From Paenibacillus camelliae (lineage in GTDB: Bacteria > Bacillota > Bacilli > Paenibacillales > Paenibacillaceae), in the NCBI RefSeq assembly GCF_023715345.1, contig NZ_JAMBNY010000001.1, forward strand, positions 682,001 to 746,000: 64,000 nt of DNA. Reading direction: 5' to 3'. Positions within the stretch are counted from its first letter, which is position 1. Each line of letters opens with the position of its first letter. Shown here in pieces: positions 42,537 through 51,645 of the stretch. The notes beneath the pieces are model-generated. The model had not been told where the DNA came from. It did no database searches and saw only the letters and a program-made list of their open reading frames with translations. The translations under genes were made by a program, and so were the position numbers.

Positions 42537-43587
42537 CTTTTGCCCCCGCTTTCTTACGTTTAATGAATGAAATCGTGAATTTTGCAGAAATAAATAGTAT
42601 CAATACTGCTTGAATAATGCTTGAAATTTCAAGTGGTACGTCAGTATTACGCTCTACACCCATTCCGCCAGTTTGAAGAGCGGCCAGCAGTAATGACGCA
42701 ATCGCCGTTCCAATAGGGTTAGAATTAGCAAGTAAAGTAGCCATAATACCGGACCAAGCATAGTTAGCCGAAGTTAGTGATCCATCAAGAAAGCGATACT
42801 GAGTACCTAAAACCTCGGATACACCCGCTAACCCAGCGAATGCTCCACTAATGAACATACTCATCACCATCAGCTTACCGCGACTTACACCACCATAGCT
42901 GGCGAATAAGGGATTGCCTCCCAGCATACGAATCTCATAGCCCTTTGTTGTCGAGTTAATGAAGAAATGCAGTGCTAATGTAGCAACAATCGCGATAATA
43001 AAGCCTACGTGAACCGTCATTCCTTGGAATAGCTTAGGTAACATGACGCTTGCGTCAATCATCTCTGTTTGGGATAAGGCCGCTGAACCTGAACGGTCCT
43101 TGAACGGATAAGCAACCATATATCCCGCAAACAACGTAGCAATGTAATTGAGAAGTAACGTTGTTATGAGCAGATTCATACCGAACTTTGAATCAAGCCA
43201 ACCAGCTAATGCTGACCATAGCCCTGCTACAACAACCGCTGCTGCAAAAGCAGCAATTATCTTCACCCAGCCCGGTCCTGGAATGTACAATGCGGTTAAG
43301 GCTGCACTTAATGCACCTAACACCATCTGTCCTTCTGAACCCATATTGAAAAAACCAGCACGGAACGCCAGCGCTACACCCAAACCTACTAAAATAATTG
43401 GTGTTGCACGTGCTAAAGTATTCGTAAGGAAATAGAAGCTGCCAAAAGCACCCTTCCACATCTCACGATACGTTTCCAGTATGTCACCGCCAACAATTAA
43501 TATCGCGATTGCACCTACGAGCAAGCCGACTAATACTGCAAGCAGAGGCTGTACAAGTGATTGTAGTGTACTTTTAAGCTTGTCCAA
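42520..43587 (-). CDS. nupP: Nucleoside ABC transporter permease (NupP/YufP type)
   Basis: 355 residues, BPD_transp_2 family. Helices throughout with the conserved RAGFFNMGSEGQMVLGA near residue 75 and GIMATLLANSNPIGTA near 285. TTG start at 43587 with GGAGGG upstream. Overlaps both neighbours. Confidence 0.87.
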   Translation of the reverse strand: MDKLKSTLQSLVQPLLAVLVGLLVGAIAILIVGGDILETYREMWKGAFGSFYFLTNTLARATPIILVGLGVALAFRAGFFNMGSEGQMVLGALSAALTALYIPGPGWVKIIAAFAAAVVVAGLWSALAGWLDSKFGMNLLITTLLLNYIATLFAGYMVAYPFKDRSGSAALSQTEMIDASVMLPKLFQGMTVHVGFIIAIVATLALHFFINSTTKGYEIRMLGGNPLFASYGGVSRGKLMVMSMFISGAFAGLAGVSEVLGTQYRFLDGSLTSANYAWSGIMATLLANSNPIGTAIASLLLAALQTGGMGVERNTDVPLEISSIIQAVLILFISAKFTISFIKRKKAGAKDGSAV

Positions 43588-45079
43588 CCGCTTTCCCTCC
43601 AGCCATTAATAAACTAATTTGTTCTTCTGTAGCTGTGGCTGCATCCAGCTCACCAACAACTTTTCCTTCATACATCACAAGAATTCGATCTGAAAGCTTC
43701 ATAATTTCTGTAAGCTCGCTTGAAACGAGTAAAATCGCTGCGCCTTCGTCTCTACGTTTAAGCAGCTCGCCATGGATGATTTCCATTGCACCAACATCGA
43801 CTCCCCGCGTTGGCTCAGCAGCAATTAAAAATGGAGTCTGCTGTGCAATCTCCCTTGCAACGATTAGCTTTTGCAGATTACCGCCTGATAAATATTGTGC
43901 TTTCGTATGAAGCGAGCCAGTCTTAATACCGAATCGTTCTACCCAGCCAGACACAAGTGTGCGAATCGCCTTGCCATCCAGCATTCCACGCTTACTCGTT
44001 CTAGACAGATGACCCATTATTCCATTATCTGAAACGGTCGCTTCCTTAGACACACCCCATAAATATCGATCCTCAGGTATGTGAGCCAGACCACTTTCGC
44101 GTATCATTTTTACTGAAGCGCCAGTAATATTCTTCTCCTGTAAAGCAATCGTACCACGATCTATTGGCATTAGCCCTGATATCGCCTGTAGCAGCTCAGA
44201 TTGCCCATTACCAGAAATACCAGCAACACCAACAATTTCTCCCTCATGCACATTAAACTGTACATCTTCAAGCAAGGGCTTGGTTTTATTGCCGACAATA
44301 GTTACATCGTTCAACTCTAGTACTGGTTTGCCAATCTTGGCTTCACTACGTTCAAGCTTGATAAGCTCGCGGCCGACCATCATTCGTGATAACTGCTCTT
44401 CATTGGTTTCCGAAGCATTCACCGTACCTGTTACAACGCCATCGCGCAAGACAGTAATACGATCAGAAACCTCCATAATTTCACTTAACTTATGACTAAT
44501 AATAATGAAGCTTTTTCCCTTTGCAGTTAACGCTTTAATAGATGCTAGAAGCTCTTTTACTTCAAGCGGAGTAAGTACACCAGTGGGCTCATCTAAAATA
44601 ATTGTTTCTGCACCTTGATATAGCACTTTTAGTATTTCCACTCGCTGCTGCATACCGAGCGAGCAGTCTGCAACTTTCTTTTTGGGATCAACCGGCATCC
44701 CGTATTGCTCTGATAAAGCGATCGTTTGCTCAATCGCTTGCTTACGATCGAAAACAATTCCCTTTTTTGGCTCCCCACCAATGACGATGTTTTCTGCAAT
44801 TGAAAAGGCTGGAAACAGCATAAAGTGCTGGTGCACCATGCCGATTTTATGTTTTATTGCGTCTGTTGGATCATGGAATGTAACAGGTTTTCCATCGATT
44901 TTTATCTGACCGCTTGTCGGACTCTCCATACCATACAAAATACGCATAAGCGTTGTTTTTCCAGCACCATTTTCTCCAATTAACGCATGAACCTCGCCTT
45001 TGCGCAGATTAAAGTTGACGTTTTGATTCGCTCTAACTAATCCGTACGACTTTGTAATACTGTCCATTTCAAGCAGCAT
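43574..45079 (-). CDS. nupO: Nucleoside ABC transporter ATPase, duplicated (NupO/YufO type)
   Basis: 501 residues with two ABC domains. Walker A GENGAGKTTL near residue 36; first-domain signature CSLGMQQRVE and Walker B IILDEPTGVLTP; second domain has a degenerate Walker A (GISGNGQSE), signature LSGGNLQK and AAEPTRGVD. This asymmetry is normal for BMP/ribose-type importers. Start MLLEMDSITK at 45079 with AAAGGAG. Confidence 0.9.
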   Translation of the reverse strand: MLLEMDSITKSYGLVRANQNVNFNLRKGEVHALIGENGAGKTTLMRILYGMESPTSGQIKIDGKPVTFHDPTDAIKHKIGMVHQHFMLFPAFSIAENIVIGGEPKKGIVFDRKQAIEQTIALSEQYGMPVDPKKKVADCSLGMQQRVEILKVLYQGAETIILDEPTGVLTPLEVKELLASIKALTAKGKSFIIISHKLSEIMEVSDRITVLRDGVVTGTVNASETNEEQLSRMMVGRELIKLERSEAKIGKPVLELNDVTIVGNKTKPLLEDVQFNVHEGEIVGVAGISGNGQSELLQAISGLMPIDRGTIALQEKNITGASVKMIRESGLAHIPEDRYLWGVSKEATVSDNGIMGHLSRTSKRGMLDGKAIRTLVSGWVERFGIKTGSLHTKAQYLSGGNLQKLIVAREIAQQTPFLIAAEPTRGVDVGAMEIIHGELLKRRDEGAAILLVSSELTEIMKLSDRILVMYEGKVVGELDAATATEEQISLLMAGGKAVGQA

Positions 45080-45148
45080 ACAAACGCTCCTTTCAAACAA
45101 TTAAACCGGCTGCATAGGCTGCAGCCGGTAATGTAACTAGGCTAACAC

Positions 45149-46180
45149 TTATTGTGCAGTAACAGAAGTGTCGATGGAACCGTCTTTAATACCCTCTGCA
45201 ATTTCTTTAAGCTTAGCTAGGCTTTCTTCACCGATTGCATCGCTTAATGGAGATTCAGATTCTCTTGTTACAAAAGTAAGTCCCACGCCATCATCTGCAA
45301 GACCGTAGTAATTTTCACCGTATTCAAACGTATTGTTTACGAATTGTTTAACCGTATCGTAAGTTACAACGTCTACGTTTTTAATTTGAGAAAGTATAAT
45401 GTGCTCTGGATCAATAACCGTACGATCGACGTCCTGACCAGATGTATAGAAGCCGTCTTCAGCAGCTGCTTCAAACACTCCGAAGTCACCAACAGCAGAC
45501 ATACCAGCAATAAAGTCAGCACCTTGTGAATTTTGAACCTTAGCAAGCTCTTTTGCTTTTGCTGAATCTGTGAAGCCACCAACGTAGCTTACAAGAACTT
45601 TTGCATCTGGATTCGTATGAGCAAGACCTTTTTCAAAGCCAATTGTGTATTTATCCATCAATGCGCCTTCAACAGCAACGATATTACCAACTACATTTGA
45701 TTCAGTAATTAGTCCAGCCGCTGCGCCAAGAAGGAAAGAAGCTTCATTCTCGATAAATGCAACGCTACGTACATTTGGAACGTCTGGCATAACTGTGTCA
45801 ATAATAGCAAATGCTTTGTCAGGATTTTCAGCCGCTACTTTTCTTAATACATCCTCTGCTTGGAAAGTAGCAGTAATAATTAAATCATAGCCTTCAGCTA
45901 CTGTAGAACGGAAGTTTTGCTCAAAAGCATTTGGATCTGAAGATTGGATCGTTGAAACTTTTACACCGAACTCTTCACCTGCTTTTTGTAATCCTTGATC
46001 TGCTAGCTCGAAGAATGGGTTAACACCAATTTCTTCTGGAAGAACAAGAGCGATCTTCAGATCTTTTTTGTCGCTCTCCGATGCATTGGATCCTTCGTTC
46101 TTGCTGTTATTGCTGCCGCAAGCTGCAAGTAAAGCCATGACTAGAACTAGGGATAACATTAAAGTCAATCTCTTTTTCAC
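45149..46180 (-). CDS. nupN: BMP-family nucleoside-binding lipoprotein (NupN/YufN type)
   Basis: 343 residues. Signal peptide with lipobox LLAAC (Cys near 22), Ser/Asn linker, then the BMP (PnrA-like) domain. GTG start at 46180 with GGAGAG; an upstream in-frame ATG at 46255 would bury the signal peptide and is rejected. First gene of the importer operon, which ends with a phosphorylase gene, so salvage of imported nucleosides is likely. Confidence 0.9.
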   Translation of the reverse strand: MKKRLTLMLSLVLVMALLAACGSNNSKNEGSNASESDKKDLKIALVLPEEIGVNPFFELADQGLQKAGEEFGVKVSTIQSSDPNAFEQNFRSTVAEGYDLIITATFQAEDVLRKVAAENPDKAFAIIDTVMPDVPNVRSVAFIENEASFLLGAAAGLITESNVVGNIVAVEGALMDKYTIGFEKGLAHTNPDAKVLVSYVGGFTDSAKAKELAKVQNSQGADFIAGMSAVGDFGVFEAAAEDGFYTSGQDVDRTVIDPEHIILSQIKNVDVVTYDTVKQFVNNTFEYGENYYGLADDGVGLTFVTRESESPLSDAIGEESLAKLKEIAEGIKDGSIDTSVTAQ

Positions 46181-46376
46181 AGTTTTTCTCTCCTTGTGTT
46201 GTAATTCGACAAAATACTTCTTCATATTACACAATATTCTTCGGTTTTTAAGCAAAATTTTATAAATTTCAAAATTTAGTCACAATTAAAAGCGATTACA
46301 CGGCTAAAACACGAACATTATGCTTAATTTCATCTATTAATCTTAATGATATTAATGTGCTACAAAGCTTCTTTTT

Positions 46377-46841
46377 TCATTCTTCTTCAGAATCCAAATA
46401 ATCAAATAAATTGCTTTTAATTTTCGTAAAGAGCTGTAAGCCTTGCTCCATTTCCTCTTCACTCAAACTTGCAAACATGTTTAGCATGAGGTTCTTTCTT
46501 ATCATTTTAATTTCCTCCGCACGCTTTGCACCAAGCTCAGTTAAACTTAAAAGCACCACTCTGCGATCGGAATCATCCTTCAATCGTACGACAAGACCGT
46601 GCTCGATAAGCTTGTCAGCAATACCAGTTACCGCACCACATGTAATATGAAGTCGATCAGCCAAATACGATGCCTTTCGTGCTCCTTCATTGGCGAGTGT
46701 GGACAATAATCGTCCATGTGTAATACCAATTCCATGAACACTGTATTTACTCCAATATGTATTAATTGCGCTCCGTATTTCCCGGAATGATTCATCGAGC
46801 TGATACATAATTTCAATTTTGTGCTCGTTATTATCCGTCAT
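46377..46841 (-). CDS. MarR-family transcriptional regulator
   Basis: 154 residues, winged helix-turn-helix (about 45-115; SYLADRLHITCGAVTGIADKLIEHGLVVR, and wing DDSDRRVVLLSLTELGAKR). AAAGGAG ribosome site. A same-strand gene just upstream of the nucleoside importer; an inverted repeat over its own -10 suggests autoregulation. Ligand and other targets unknown. Confidence 0.9.
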   Translation of the reverse strand: MTDNNEHKIEIMYQLDESFREIRSAINTYWSKYSVHGIGITHGRLLSTLANEGARKASYLADRLHITCGAVTGIADKLIEHGLVVRLKDDSDRRVVLLSLTELGAKRAEEIKMIRKNLMLNMFASLSEEEMEQGLQLFTKIKSNLFDYLDSEEE

Positions 46842-46887
46842 TTGTCTTTTTCTCCTTTATCGACTTTTTACGTCGCTGAAGCTTATT

Positions 46888-46910
46888 CTATGATTAACTA
46901 TTCATAGTAT
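46888..46910 (-). promoter_or_regulatory. MarR promoter with overlapping inverted repeat
   Basis: -10 TATACT on the minus strand (46910-46905) overlaps CTATGA-N8-TCATAG (46888-46907), a plausible MarR dimer operator. Confidence 0.45.
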
Positions 46911-47104
46911 AGCAAAAAGTTCGACAGCCTGCTTTAATTCCTTACTTTATCCAGCATAACTTTCTAGCCATAACGTTTTCAGTATGCTAATATTATTTTT
47001 ATAGACTTAATAGGATGTTCAAATAGAAATCGGTTTGAACTCGTAATTTAAGAGTGTAAACAATGAAAGTCATTATAGCGTAAAGGTATAAGGAGGAACT
47101 TCAT

Positions 47105-48790
47105 ATGGCAAGACAAAGAATGCGTTCTGATATGATCAAAAAGGGGTTTGACCGCGCGCCACATCGCAGCTTGCTTCGTGCTGCAGGCGTTCAGGAAGAA
47201 GACTTCGATAAGCCGTTTATTGCGGTATGTAACTCCTACATCGACATTGTTCCAGGTCATGTGCATTTACAGGAGTTCGGTAAAATTGTAAAGGAAGCCA
47301 TCCGTGAAGCTGGCGGTGTTCCATTTGAATTCAATACGATCGGCGTAGACGATGGTATTGCCATGGGCCATATCGGTATGCGTTACTCCTTGGCAAGTCG
47401 TGAGATTATCGCAGATTCTGTAGAAACAGTAGTTAATGCTCACTGGTTCGACGGAATGATTTGCATACCGAACTGCGATAAAATTACACCTGGTATGATT
47501 CTAGGTGCATTGCGTGTTAACATTCCTACGATGCTCGTTAGTGGTGGACCGATGAAAGCGGGCAGAACTTCTGATGGCCGCGCAATCTCACTTTCCAGCG
47601 TTTTTGAAGGTGTCGGTGCTCACCAATCCGGAATTATCAATGACGATCAATTGCTAGAGCTAGAGCAATTTGGTTGCCCAACCTGCGGATCTTGTTCAGG
47701 TATGTTCACTGCGAACTCCATGAACTGTCTTGCAGAGGGCCTAGGACTTGCATTGCCGGGCAATGGTACGATTCTTGCTGTCTCTCCAGAGCGTAAAGAA
47801 TTTGTTAAACAATCTGCACGTCAACTGATGGAACTTATTAAAATGGATCGCAAGCCTCGCGATATCGTAACAAAGGAAGCGATCGATAATGCTTTTGCGT
47901 TAGATATGGCAATGGGTGGTTCTACGAATACGGTTCTTCATACACTTGCTATTGCGCATGAAGCTGGTATCGAGTACTCCATCGAAAACATTAACGAGGT
48001 TGCTGAGCGTGTACCACATTTAGCGAAAATTGCTCCTGCTTCTGACTATCATATCGAAGATGTGCACAATGCTGGTGGCGTTAGTGCGATCATCAACGAG
48101 CTATTGAAAAAAGAAGGCGCATTTAACGGGGATTGCTTGTCCGTTTCTGGTACAACGATTCGTGAAAATGTTGAAGGCTGCGAGATTAAAGATACAGATG
48201 TCATTCATACAATCGATAACCCGCATACAGAGCGTGGTGGACTAGCTATTCTGTTCGGTAACATTGCTCCTAATGGCGCAGTTATTAAGACAGGTGCGGT
48301 AGATAAATCTGTTGGTGGCTATCACAAAGGTCCTGCTGTATGCTTTGACTCTCAAGATGACTGTCTTGCAGGTATTGCAAACGGAAAAATTAAAGAAGGC
48401 GACGTTGTCGTTATTCGTTATGAAGGTCCTCGTGGTGGTCCTGGTATGCCTGAGATGCTTGCTCCTACCTCCCAAATTGCGGGTATGGGACTTGGCGCTA
48501 AGGTTGCCTTAATTACAGATGGACGCTTCTCCGGTGCTTCTCGTGGTATCTCCATTGGCCACGTTTCACCTGAGGCAGCTGACGGTGGTCCAATCGCCTT
48601 CATCCAAGATGGTGACATCGTTGAGATCGATATGAACAATCGTACGATGAACCTACTGATTAGCGATGAGGAGCTTGAAGCTCGTAAAGCTGCATGGCCT
48701 GGCTTTGATCTTAAGATTAAACGCGGCTACTTGGCACGTTACGCTCATCTCGTAACAAGCGCTAACACAGGCGCTGTTATGAAAATGTAG
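47105..48790 (+). CDS. ilvD: Dihydroxy-acid dehydratase
   Basis: 561 residues, full length. Makes 2-oxo acids in valine, isoleucine and pantothenate synthesis. Iron-sulphur cysteines in CDKITPGM (about 121) and [18 protein letters not shown] (about 192-209); GGSTNTVLH near 277. AAGGAGG precedes the ATG. No T-box leader is seen. Monocistronic, with a strong terminator. Confidence 0.97.
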   Translation: MARQRMRSDMIKKGFDRAPHRSLLRAAGVQEEDFDKPFIAVCNSYIDIVPGHVHLQEFGKIVKEAIREAGGVPFEFNTIGVDDGIAMGHIGMRYSLASREIIADSVETVVNAHWFDGMICIPNCDKITPGMILGALRVNIPTMLVSGGPMKAGRTSDGRAISLSSVFEGVGAHQSGIINDDQLLELEQFGCPTCGSCSGMFTANSMNCLAEGLGLALPGNGTILAVSPERKEFVKQSARQLMELIKMDRKPRDIVTKEAIDNAFALDMAMGGSTNTVLHTLAIAHEAGIEYSIENINEVAERVPHLAKIAPASDYHIEDVHNAGGVSAIINELLKKEGAFNGDCLSVSGTTIRENVEGCEIKDTDVIHTIDNPHTERGGLAILFGNIAPNGAVIKTGAVDKSVGGYHKGPAVCFDSQDDCLAGIANGKIKEGDVVVIRYEGPRGGPGMPEMLAPTSQIAGMGLGAKVALITDGRFSGASRGISIGHVSPEAADGGPIAFIQDGDIVEIDMNNRTMNLLISDEELEARKAAWPGFDLKIKRGYLARYAHLVTSANTGAVMKM

Positions 48791-48807
48791 CAGCATACAA
48801 TAAATTT

Positions 48808-48848
48808 AAGGGGTTTGAAATGCAGCCGCATTTCGAACCCCTTTTTTT
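48808..48848 (+). terminator. Terminator of ilvD
   Basis: Stem AAGGGGTTTGAAATGC / GCATTTCGAACCCCTT (one G-T pair), four-base loop, T-run of seven. Confidence 0.92.
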
Positions 48849-48916
48849 ATAGGCTCTTTGAATGTAACGTGTCAATGCTAAAGTATAATACTACAGTAGA
48901 TTTTATCTGAAAAATT

Positions 48917-48958
48917 AATAATAAGCGTATTCGATTTTAGTCGAATACGCTTATTATT
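48917..48958 (-). terminator. Terminator of polysaccharide deacetylase gene
   Basis: Perfect 18-bp stem AATAATAAGCGTATTCGA / TCGAATACGCTTATTATT with a 6-base loop, followed on the minus strand by AATTTTTC. Confidence 0.88.
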
Positions 48959-48992
48959 TCTAATGTATGTGTTAACTCATGATAATTATCTA

Positions 48993-50297
48993 TTAGTGCT
49001 GTGCGAAATTTTCATATAAATAGTTTGTCGACATTATGAGGATTTTAGGTTCTTCCACTGTCGCCTTTCTAGCGGCAGCATTGGATTGAACACTGTTTTG
49101 TTTCGGTGTTAATACCTTCATCAATACACTCAAATACATTTCCGTGCTTTTCTTGAACAAGCCCTCAGGCATACTATGAATGCTAAAACCAAGCTTGTCT
49201 GCCCCACGATTAATCATCGTTATTCCTTGAATGGCTTTAATATGCTTAGCTTGTTGCTCAGCAGCCAGCATCGTTGCAAGCTTAGGGAGTGCTCTTTCTA
49301 CTTCACGAATCGTTTTAACAGCAACCACTAAAGGATTTTTTGATGTAAAAGCTATCTCAGATAATTTTCTATTATCAAAATGCAGCTCTGCAATGAGATC
49401 GCCATTCGATAGTACATCATCCTGATGCATGCTTATCTCCTCACCCTTGTAGGTAATTAGACGATAATGCAGCATGGAACCATCCTCTACCTTTACTGCC
49501 TTCAACTTCATCACCTTGTGAAACAATGTTTCCCAGCCAAGCCATAGCTTAATGAGCATTCGTTTACCAAGTGAACGTTTTTGCTTAAGCTTCCCTTCAC
49601 TTAATACAATCAGCTCGTCAATCGTAACCATTTTCAACCCTTTTTCGGTCGCTGCCTTTAGGTAGGCCTCTAGCGCAATCAGCATATTACGAGGCGCATC
49701 CACATCAGCACCTAATGTTCTTCCGCAGTCATGAAGCAATAACACTTCTCCTGGCGCTACTTTTTTTAGCATACGTTTTTTTAATTTGTCAGCTGTAATC
49801 TTTTCTGACCAATCTCCAAACAATGAGGACCATAGCACAATATGAAGCTTCGATACATTTCGATAGTCAAATAGATTCATTATCCCCCATGGAGGACGGT
49901 AATAAATCGAACGCTCGCCTGTCACCTTTTCGATAATATCATTCGTTAATTCAATATGTTTTTTTACCGTTTTCGGCCGCATAAACCAATTCGTTTTATG
50001 CTCATAATTGTGTACACCAATCGTGTGGCCTTCTTCCTTCATACGTAACAACAGCTCAGGATACTGCTCGGCATGTACACCAACTACGAAAAAAGTACCC
50101 TTAGCATTGTATTTTTTCAACAGATTTAGTAGCTGCTCTGTATATATAGGGTCAGGCCCATCATCGAAGGTTAAGGCAAGTTCATTTCTTGCATCTCCCT
50201 TTTTGAATACGCGATAACCGAATACTCTGCTAAGCAATCCTGGAATAAATGCGTAGAAGGTCATAAAATAAAAGCCCCAAGTTAAGAGATTCTCCAT
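48993..50297 (-). CDS. Polysaccharide deacetylase family protein (NodB domain plus YkoP-like C-terminus)
   Basis: 434 residues. N-terminal membrane helix (about 5-25), NodB domain with metal and catalytic motif TFDDGPDP (about 45), HTIGVHNYEHKTNW (about 96) and RPPWG (about 142). The C-terminal 200 residues resemble YkoP-type domains (YRLITYKGEEISMHQDD, GDLIAELHFDNRKL). Start ATG 50297 with GAGGAAG; the GTG at 50312 overlaps that ribosome site. Probably deacetylates a cell-wall or exopolysaccharide amino sugar; substrate unknown. Confidence 0.88.
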   Translation of the reverse strand: MENLLTWGFYFMTFYAFIPGLLSRVFGYRVFKKGDARNELALTFDDGPDPIYTEQLLNLLKKYNAKGTFFVVGVHAEQYPELLLRMKEEGHTIGVHNYEHKTNWFMRPKTVKKHIELTNDIIEKVTGERSIYYRPPWGIMNLFDYRNVSKLHIVLWSSLFGDWSEKITADKLKKRMLKKVAPGEVLLLHDCGRTLGADVDAPRNMLIALEAYLKAATEKGLKMVTIDELIVLSEGKLKQKRSLGKRMLIKLWLGWETLFHKVMKLKAVKVEDGSMLHYRLITYKGEEISMHQDDVLSNGDLIAELHFDNRKLSEIAFTSKNPLVVAVKTIREVERALPKLATMLAAEQQAKHIKAIQGITMINRGADKLGFSIHSMPEGLFKKSTEMYLSVLMKVLTPKQNSVQSNAAARKATVEEPKILIMSTNYLYENFAQH

Positions 50298-50453
50298 GAT
50301 TGTCTTCCTCACCCAAAAAATGATATAGTCAATATAGGCTTTATATCATTAAGAAATTATTAAAAGCACTAGCTAATATTGTATCATATTTTCTCATTTT
50401 CCTCACTAATATTTACTGTTGTAAACAATCTCAGATTTTGGTTGAAAGGATGA

Positions 50454-51575
50454 ATGCTCTTGTTATCATTCTATAAAAAGTATTGGCGTACGATGTTCGA
50501 TATCGGTCTGATTGTCGTTACAGTCATACTAGCAATGTGGCTGTTTAGCCTAATCTACAACATCGCTAAGCCGATATTCTTTTCCTTAGTTATTTTCGTA
50601 TGTATTGAACCGTTAGCGAAGCGTCTACACAAGCTAGGCATGAAAAAAAGCATCGCTGCTGCGATCTCTGCTATTCTCTTTACGCTTATCATCCTTGGCT
50701 CTATTGGCGCAATCATCTTTATTGCTGCTATACAAGGGACAGAGCTTATCACTGATCTTCCTTATTATCAGAAGCTACTAACCGCGAATATCACGCAAGG
50801 AACGCTGTATGTCGAAGAACAGCTTTCACGTCTACCATTCGACATTAATATTGCCGATGAGCTCGCTGCGATATTGCAAAGCGCATCGGATAAAATTCAA
50901 ACCTGGCTGATGGCTGCACTAACGGCTGTCATCAATTCGATTTCATCGTTTACTTCCTTTATATTTAATGCGGCTATCGGTCTTATATTAGCCTACTTCC
51001 TAAGTATTGAAATCGTAGATTGGAAAAGAATTGCCAATGAGAAAACACCGAATACGTTTAAGCAGGCATTTTTCTTTTTACGAGATAACGTGCTAAAAGG
51101 GATTTGGGTCTATATCAAGGCACAAAGTAAGCTCATTAGCATTACGTTTATCGTTATTCTAGCTTCACTCCTTCTATTAGGAGTGAAAAATGCTCTCATT
51201 ATCTCTATCATTGCTGCTATCTTTGATGTACTGCCACTGCTTGGCGTAAGTACAATCTTCATACCGTGGATTACTTATCTTTTTATTGTTGGAGACGTCC
51301 AGCTAGGGATCTGGGTAACAGCGATTTGGCTTGTTGTGATTGTGGCAAGACAATTGCTTGAGCCTAAAATTACTGGTGATTCGCTTGGTGTTTCAGCATT
51401 TACAATGCTGGCATTTATGATTATTTCGCTTTCCTTGTTTGGTGTCGCAGGTATGATTATGTCGCCAATTTTACTTATTCTCGTGAAAGCATTATATGAT
51501 CAAGGCTACTTCGAGCGTTGGATTCGTAAGCCGATCGGAGAATATGATAGTCTGGATAAGGTAGAAGAGCAATAA
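50454..51575 (+). CDS. AI-2E family transporter
   Basis: 373 residues, about seven or eight membrane helices, PF01594-type. Conserved GIWVYIKAQSKLISITF (about 216) and LPLLGVSTIFIPW (about 262). AAAGGATGA ribosome site before the ATG. Family names suggest autoinducer export, but members do varied transport, including sodium/proton exchange; role here open. Divergent from the deacetylase. Confidence 0.88.
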   Translation: MLLLSFYKKYWRTMFDIGLIVVTVILAMWLFSLIYNIAKPIFFSLVIFVCIEPLAKRLHKLGMKKSIAAAISAILFTLIILGSIGAIIFIAAIQGTELITDLPYYQKLLTANITQGTLYVEEQLSRLPFDINIADELAAILQSASDKIQTWLMAALTAVINSISSFTSFIFNAAIGLILAYFLSIEIVDWKRIANEKTPNTFKQAFFFLRDNVLKGIWVYIKAQSKLISITFIVILASLLLLGVKNALIISIIAAIFDVLPLLGVSTIFIPWITYLFIVGDVQLGIWVTAIWLVVIVARQLLEPKITGDSLGVSAFTMLAFMIISLSLFGVAGMIMSPILLILVKALYDQGYFERWIRKPIGEYDSLDKVEEQ

Positions 51576-51595
51576 GTGCAGCATGTACTTAACAG

Positions 51596-51638
51596 AAGGA
51601 GTAAGCTATGGAGTAATACTCCAGCTTACTCCTTTTTT
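51596..51638 (+). terminator. Terminator of AI-2E family gene
   Basis: Stem AAGGAGTAAGCT / AGCTTACTCCTT with an inner GGAGTAATACTCC and a T-run of six. Confidence 0.9.
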
Positions 51639-51645
51639 ATCACAA

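Noticed and set aside
46255..46285. AATTTT-rich stretch resembling CodY boxes upstream of the nucleoside importer
   Set aside because: Only about 10 of 15 positions match AATTTTCnGAAAATT in an AT-rich background. B. subtilis nup genes are CodY targets, so it is worth a scan, but the match is too weak to call.
47048..47266. Minus frame across the ilvD start
   Set aside because: It is a shadow of ilvD, which has AAGGAGG and full homology from its first residues.
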